The notes under the pieces are model-generated. The model did not search any database and was not told the DNA's origin. It saw nothing but the letters and a program-made list of their open reading frames with translations. From Caballeronia peredens (lineage in GTDB: Bacteria > Pseudomonadota > Gammaproteobacteria > Burkholderiales > Burkholderiaceae), in NCBI GenBank assembly GCA_001544595.2, contig FCOH02000006.1:124001-188000 (forward strand): a stretch of DNA of 64,000 bases, given 5' to 3'. Made by a program: the position numbers and the translations under genes. This document shows, in pieces, positions 59,718-64,000 of this stretch. How positions within the stretch are numbered: position 1 is the stretch's first letter; the number at the start of each line of letters is the position of its first letter.

Positions 59718-59723
59718 GACGGC

Positions 59724-60416
59724 TCAGCGCGGGGTTCCATCGATCAGCTCTCCCTTTTCCAGATGCACGAGCGCCTTGGCCGCAGCGGCCGCGTGCGCAT
59801 CGTGCGTCACCATGATGATGGTCTTGCCGAGCCGCTCGTTCAGACGCTGAAGCATCGTGAGGACATCGGCGGCTGAGGTGCGGTCGAGATCGCCGGTCGG
59901 TTCGTCAGCGACGATCAGCCTCGGGTCCGTGATCAGCGCCCGCGCAATCGCGACGCGCTGCTGCTGCCCGCCCGACAGCTCCGACGGATAGTGAGTCATG
60001 CGGTCGGCCATGTTGACCATGTCGAGCACCATTGCGACGCGTTCGCGCCGCTCGTGGCGCGTGAGGCGCGTCAGCATCAGCGGCAATTCGACGTTCTCGA
60101 ACGCCGAGAGCACCGGCATCAGGTTATAGAACTGGAAGATGAAGCCCACGTTGGCCGCGCGCCAATCCGCAAGGGCCGCTTCCGGCAGACGCGTGATGTC
60201 GAGTCCGCCGACGAGCAACTCGCCGCTGTCGGGCCGGTCGATACCCGCGATCAGATTGAGCAACGTGCTCTTGCCGGAACCGGACGGGCCCATCAGCGCG
60301 ACGAAATTGCCTTCCGCGATCGACAGCGTGATGTCGGTCAGCACCGGCACGGTTTGCACGCCGCGCCGATAGGCCTTTGCAACGTGGCTGATCTGAACCA
60401 ATGGCGTCGTGCTCAC
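59724..60416 (-). CDS. ABC transporter ATP-binding protein (MacB/LolD type)
   Basis: 230 residues, starting at the GTG one base after the adaptor gene's TAG; the frame extends eight codons further upstream but that part overlaps the adaptor gene. Walker [11 protein letters not shown]-loop [16 protein letters not shown], signature [15 protein letters not shown], Walker [13 protein letters not shown] and the switch His in MVTHDAHA are all intact. The [16 protein letters not shown] stretch is typical of the LolD/MacB/FtsE branch. It supplies energy for the two FtsX-type permeases. Confidence 0.93.
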   Translation of the reverse strand: MSTTPLVQISHVAKAYRRGVQTVPVLTDITLSIAEGNFVALMGPSGSGKSTLLNLIAGIDRPDSGELLVGGLDITRLPEAALADWRAANVGFIFQFYNLMPVLSAFENVELPLMLTRLTRHERRERVAMVLDMVNMADRMTHYPSELSGGQQQRVAIARALITDPRLIVADEPTGDLDRTSAADVLTMLQRLNERLGKTIIMVTHDAHAAAAAKALVHLEKGELIDGTPR

Positions 60417-60417
60417 G

Positions 60418-61743
60418 CTATTTCTTCGCGAGGGTGACACGGGCGCCGTCCTTCAGCTTGTCGCCGGGCGACAGCACGACCACGTCGCCGGGCTTGACGC
60501 CCTGCACGGCAAGCAGATCGCCGATGCGTTTGCCCGTCGTTACGGGCACTTCGCGCGCGATGTCGTTGTCGATCTTGTAGACGACCTTGCGCTCGCCGCG
60601 CGTGACGATCGCCGATGGCTGCACGGCCACGACCGCCTTCTTTTCTTCAGGGGGCACCGGTTTCGAAAGAAACGCGACCTTCGCGGACATGTCCGGCAAC
60701 ACGCGCGCATCGCGATCGACGAAACGCACTTTCACGAGCACCGTCGCCTTCGAACGGTCGACCGTCGGCACCATGCGCGACACGCGGCCCGCGAAGCGCA
60801 CGTCGGGCAATGCGTCAAGCTGGATCTCGCACGGCTGCTCCACGCTGATGCGCGCGATGTTCGATTCCGCGACATCGGCTTCGACTTCGAGCGTCTTCAT
60901 GTCCGCGATGGTGACGACCGCGCCCTTGCTGTCCGACGCCGACGAGAACGGCGTGATGTTGTCGCCCACGTTGGCATGTTTCTCCAGCACGACGCCATCG
61001 AAGGGCGCGCGGATCACCGTTTGATTGACGGCAACCTGTGCCGCTTGCGCGTTGGCGCGCGCGGAGACGATCGAGGCTTCATCGCTGTTGATGGAGGCTT
61101 GCGCCTTGTCGTAACGGGCGAGCGCGGCGTCGTACTGGGTTGCCGGAATGGCGCCCTGCGGAGCGAGGATCTTGAAGCGCCTGAGATCGACTTCGGCGTT
61201 CTTGAGCTCGGCGCGCTGCAGTTCGAGGTTTGCCTGCGCGACCTTGACTTGAGCCTGCGCCTGCGCAAGCGAAGCGGCGACGTCATCGCTTTCGAGCCGC
61301 GCGATGATCTGCCCTTCCTTCACCACGGTGCCTTCGAGCACGCCGAGCCATTCGACACGCCCTTGCCCTTTGGACGCCACCGCCGCCTTGCGCTGCGGCA
61401 CGACATAGCCTGTGGCGTTCAGCAGCGTGTAACTCTGCGATGGATATACAGACGTGACCGTGGCGCTCTCCACGGCTTGCGGCCCGGTAAGCCTGAACGC
61501 GACGGCGATCAGCCCGAGCAGGATCAGCGCGATGACGGCATAACGGAACCAGTGTCGACGGCGCCGCGGTACGGCGGCGGATGGTCCCCGGTCGATCTTG
61601 AGTTTTTCGAGGTCGTGTTCGGCCAATTTATGAGCTTGCGCCGCAGTGCGGCTCGCGATCCGGGATGCGGTTGAGGGACGCTCAGTATAGCGCCGCGACG
61701 TATGGCGGCCGATGTCGCACATGGACGCGGCAGGGCGCGCCAT
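60418..61743 (-). CDS. Periplasmic adaptor (HlyD/MacA-like membrane fusion protein)
   Basis: 441 residues if started at the first ATG. One membrane span at about 66-85 (HWFRYAVIALILLGLIAVAF) is followed by a lipoyl/hairpin module (VEWLGVLEGTVVKEGQIIARLESDDVAASLAQAQAQ), a coiled helix pair and a beta-barrel (GAVVTIADMKTLEVEADVAE). It bridges the permeases to an outer-membrane channel. The N-terminal 40 residues are Arg/Ser/Thr-rich and no ribosome site precedes the ATG, so translation may start later, for example at a TTG near residue 40. It heads the four-gene operon. Confidence 0.85.
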   Translation of the reverse strand: MARPAASMCDIGRHTSRRYTERPSTASRIASRTAAQAHKLAEHDLEKLKIDRGPSAAVPRRRRHWFRYAVIALILLGLIAVAFRLTGPQAVESATVTSVYPSQSYTLLNATGYVVPQRKAAVASKGQGRVEWLGVLEGTVVKEGQIIARLESDDVAASLAQAQAQVKVAQANLELQRAELKNAEVDLRRFKILAPQGAIPATQYDAALARYDKAQASINSDEASIVSARANAQAAQVAVNQTVIRAPFDGVVLEKHANVGDNITPFSSASDSKGAVVTIADMKTLEVEADVAESNIARISVEQPCEIQLDALPDVRFAGRVSRMVPTVDRSKATVLVKVRFVDRDARVLPDMSAKVAFLSKPVPPEEKKAVVAVQPSAIVTRGERKVVYKIDNDIAREVPVTTGKRIGDLLAVQGVKPGDVVVLSPGDKLKDGARVTLAKK

Positions 61744-61900
61744 GCCAAAAGAGCAGTGTCGATCGATGGCCGGTTTCCGTTGCGCCCCATTTGTGAATAA
61801 AAGTTAAAGATGCTTTGACTTCGGCCCCGGTTTCGCGGCCTCAACTTCGATAAAGTGACTTCACGCCGCACCACCCCTACATCGAAGACGGAGACGAATC

Positions 61901-62986
61901 ATGAAGACATATCGCATCGCAACCATTCCTGGCGACGGCATCGGTAAGGAGGTCGTGCCCGCCGGCCAGCAAGTGCTCGAAGCGCTGGCACGTTGCACAC
62001 AAAATTTTGAATTCAAATTCGAGAATTTCGATTGGGGCGCGGACTACTACCGCCAGCACGGCGTGATGATGCCCGCGGACGGTCTCGACGCGATCCGCGA
62101 CAAGGACGCGATCCTCTTCGGCTCCGCCGGTGACCCGGACGTGCCGGACCACATCACGCTGTGGGGTCTGCGCCTGAAAATCTGCCAGGGCATGGATCAG
62201 TACGCGAACGTGCGCCCGACGCGCATCCTGCCGGGCATCGACGCACCGCTCAAGCGCTGCAAGCCGGAAGACCTGAACTGGGTGATCGTGCGCGAAAACT
62301 CGGAAGGCGAATATTCGGGCGTCGGCGGCCGCGTGCATCAGGGCCATCCGCTCGAGGCGGCGACCGATGTGTCGATCCTGACGCGCGCCGGTGTCGAACG
62401 CATTATGCGTTTTGCATTCAAACTGGCGCAGTCGCGTCCCCGCAAGCTACTGACCGTCATCACGAAGAGCAACGCGCAGCGCCACGCGATGGTCATGTGG
62501 GACGAAATCGCGCTGGAGATCTCGAAGGATTTTCCGGACGTGAAGTGGGACAAGGAACTCGTCGATGCCGCCACGGCGCGCATGGTGAACCGTCCCGCCA
62601 CGCTCGATACCGTCGTTGCGACCAACCTGCACGCCGACATCCTGAGCGATCTGGCCGCCGCCCTCGCGGGCAGCCTCGGCATCGCGCCGACGGGCAACAT
62701 CGATCCCGAGCGCCGCTATCCGTCGATGTTCGAGCCGATCCACGGTTCCGCGTTCGACATCATGGGCAAAGGTCTCGCCAATCCGATCGGCACGTTCTGG
62801 TCCGTCGTGATGCTGCTCGAACATCTCGGCGAATTCGAGGCCGCGAAACGGGTGATGGCCGCTGTCGAAGCCGTTACCGCCGATCCGTCCCTGCACACGG
62901 GCGATCTCGGCGGCAAGGCGACGACCGCACAAGTGACGGCCGCCGTATGCGCGTTCGTCGAGCAGGCGGAAGCCGCGGCCGCCTGA
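61901..62986 (+). CDS. ttuC: Tartrate dehydrogenase/decarboxylase (isocitrate/isopropylmalate DH family)
   Basis: 361 residues. The family blocks are IATIPGDGIGKEVVPAG at the start, DAILFGSAGDPDVPDHITLWGLRL, VRENSEGEYSGVGGRVHQG, and the metal/NAD region TLDTVVATNLHADILSDLAAAL followed by FEPIHGSAFDIMGKG. The 'HITLWGLRL' and 'GRVHQG' variants match tartrate dehydrogenase rather than LeuB or Icd. It oxidises D-malate or tartrate with NAD and may decarboxylate. A GGAGACG site precedes the ATG. The 157-base gap before it contains TGACTTC-like repeats but no clear operator. Confidence 0.9.
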   Translation: MKTYRIATIPGDGIGKEVVPAGQQVLEALARCTQNFEFKFENFDWGADYYRQHGVMMPADGLDAIRDKDAILFGSAGDPDVPDHITLWGLRLKICQGMDQYANVRPTRILPGIDAPLKRCKPEDLNWVIVRENSEGEYSGVGGRVHQGHPLEAATDVSILTRAGVERIMRFAFKLAQSRPRKLLTVITKSNAQRHAMVMWDEIALEISKDFPDVKWDKELVDAATARMVNRPATLDTVVATNLHADILSDLAAALAGSLGIAPTGNIDPERRYPSMFEPIHGSAFDIMGKGLANPIGTFWSVVMLLEHLGEFEAAKRVMAAVEAVTADPSLHTGDLGGKATTAQVTAAVCAFVEQAEAAAA

Positions 62987-63008
62987 CGCACGTTTGGTCC
63001 CGGAATGA

Positions 63009-63035
63009 AAAAGAGCGGCTACGTGCCGCTCTTTT
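63009..63035. terminator. Bidirectional terminator between tartrate dehydrogenase and its regulator
   Basis: AAAAGAGCGGC (63009-63019) pairs perfectly with GCCGCTCTTTT (63025-63035) around a TACGT loop. The 11-bp stem with A and T ends can stop both convergent genes. Confidence 0.9.
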
Positions 63036-63053
63036 CGTCCAACGCGCCTTCCT

Positions 63054-63869
63054 TCATGAACCCAGCGCCACGCGTTCCGGTTCGTCCGGCTCGAACCAGT
63101 CGGGATTGCGCGCCGCGATAGGATGCAGCGACACCAGAATTTCCCTTAAATGCGCACGCATCGCTTCTTCGGCGCCATCGGCATCATGTGCCTTCAACGC
63201 GCTCACAATTCGCGCATGCTGCTTGATGAGCAAATCGAGCGGCGACACATCGGGCAAGCTCAGATACCGGACGCGATCCATCTGCGCCTTGATGTCCTGA
63301 ATCGTGTCCCACGCCGCGACGCAGTCGATCGATTGCGCGATCAGCATATGGAACTGTTCGTCAAGCGTGAGGAACGCACCGGTATCGTTCAACTTCGATG
63401 CGCTCTTCTGCTCGCGCAGGTTCGCGGCGAGATCGTCGAGTTGCGAATCGGTGATGGCGACCGCGGCCTTGCGCGCGACCGCCGTTTCGATCGCCTCGCG
63501 AATGAAGCGCCCTTCGCGCACCTGACGCGGCGAGATCTTCTTCACGAAGGTACCGCGCTGCGGCAACACCTGCAGCACGCCAGCCTCGACGAGCTTGATG
63601 AAGGTCTCGCGCACGGGCTGGCGCGACACCTGAAACATATCCGACACTTCCTTTTCCGAGAGCGGCGTGCCCGGCACGAGTTGCCCCGCGAAAATAGCCT
63701 GGCGCAGCGCCCGAAAAATCTGCTTGCCGATGGGCTCGTGCGAGTCGTGCGAAATCAGCGAGGTCAGATCGGGCAACGCAATCTTCTGCGACGCGAGCGG
63801 CCTGCGCACGCGAGCGCGCCGCGATGCCGAGTCCGTTGCCGAGCCGTTTGGCACGATACCTTCTTGCAT
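63054..63869 (-). CDS. GntR-family regulator, FCD type
   Basis: 271 residues from MQEGIVPNGS; the longer frame is Arg/Ser-rich and not domain-like. A disordered basic N-terminus precedes the winged HTH at about 50-110 (LRQAIFAGQLVPGTPLSEKEVSDMFQVSRQPVRETFIKL), and the FCD domain fills 120-250 with the metal/ligand His residues (LDEQFHMLIAQ, IKQHARIVSALKAHD). FCD regulators bind organic acids. It converges with tartrate dehydrogenase across a shared terminator and likely controls tartrate or malate use. The 131 bases after its start, to the window end, show no gene. Confidence 0.88.
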   Translation of the reverse strand: MQEGIVPNGSATDSASRRARVRRPLASQKIALPDLTSLISHDSHEPIGKQIFRALRQAIFAGQLVPGTPLSEKEVSDMFQVSRQPVRETFIKLVEAGVLQVLPQRGTFVKKISPRQVREGRFIREAIETAVARKAAVAITDSQLDDLAANLREQKSASKLNDTGAFLTLDEQFHMLIAQSIDCVAAWDTIQDIKAQMDRVRYLSLPDVSPLDLLIKQHARIVSALKAHDADGAEEAMRAHLREILVSLHPIAARNPDWFEPDEPERVALGS

Positions 63870-64000
63870 GATTGAAAACCTGAACGCTATGTGAGGAAAG
63901 TGCGATTCACGCATGCGCGCATCACTTCCCGATACTATCACGCGGTCCTTGCGGCACCTTCGGGCTTCGCGCGCGCTTTCGGCTCGCGAATCCACATGAA

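Noticed and set aside
60409..61674. Plus-strand frame of 421 codons opposite the periplasmic adaptor
   Set aside because: No recognisable fold; the minus-strand adaptor has lipoyl and barrel domains.
1..64000. CRISPR arrays, tRNA or rRNA genes, insertion sequences, prophage genes
   Set aside because: No repeat-spacer pattern, no cloverleaf or rRNA sequence, and no transposase, integrase or phage structural protein was seen on either strand.

Overview
The window is GC-rich, gene-dense DNA with short intergenic gaps and many ATGA or 1-14 bp gene overlaps. Gene content points to a beta-proteobacterium of the Burkholderia/Paraburkholderia/Caballeronia group: a DUF3348-DUF802-OmpA-DUF2894 operon, an ECF41 sigma factor, many LysR/AraC regulators with MFS carriers, a tartrate dehydrogenase with an FCD-type GntR regulator, and a Csu-like pilus operon. 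This is inferred from family distribution, not from a marker gene. I saw no rRNA, tRNA, CRISPR array, insertion sequence or prophage.

Layout. 1-2420: tail of an SDR gene, a small tautomerase, and a SoxC/SoxD-like sulfite dehydrogenase pair. 2428-4077: periplasmic trehalase. 4211-10451: a PobR-like AraC regulator divergent from a catabolic operon (SDR, KstD-like flavoprotein, NIPSNAP protein, second SDR, AAHS aromatic-acid carrier). 10464-14983: a one-strand redox block read from high to low coordinates: ECF41 sigma factor, AhpD-like protein, secreted cupin, LysR regulator, NmrA-like protein, Ohr peroxidase. A sequence matching the recalled ECF41 promoter consensus lies before the LysR gene. 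15173-19947: MHS-type MFS carrier overlapping an AraC gene tail to tail, two small proteins and a GntP permease. 20183-22792: multi-PAS hybrid histidine kinase. 22870-28555: AhpD-like protein, LysR regulator and an operon of SDR, MFS carrier and a split transketolase.

28593-32904 (minus strand) encodes a MotAB/TolQR/ZorAB-like proton-motor pair. The stator has a roughly 600-residue cytoplasmic tail, its OmpA partner carries the membrane Asp, and two DUF proteins flank them. It is the best candidate here for a poorly described machine. 33006-34091 is a secreted choloylglycine-hydrolase-family enzyme. 34129-40515 is a six-gene MoxR/DUF58/DUF4381/BatA/BatB-C/BatD operon in which one VWA domain has a degenerate metal site. 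Divergent from it, 40785-47493 encodes a formylglycine-generating enzyme, a HAD phosphatase lipoprotein, an arylsulfatase with a CxAxR motif and a membrane-fused spermidine-synthase-like protein.

47507-48499 is an outer-membrane channel. 48763-53572 is a short Csu-type chaperone-usher operon whose first pilin gene is frameshifted at a run of five G. The rest holds a GNAT enzyme, a conserved hypothetical, a Tat-exported phospholipase C-type lipoprotein, a GFA protein, a tautomerase, a MacAB-like export system (two FtsX permeases, ATPase, membrane-fusion protein), tartrate dehydrogenase and its probable GntR/FCD regulator. Start sites follow Shine-Dalgarno context; where that was weak the entry says so.
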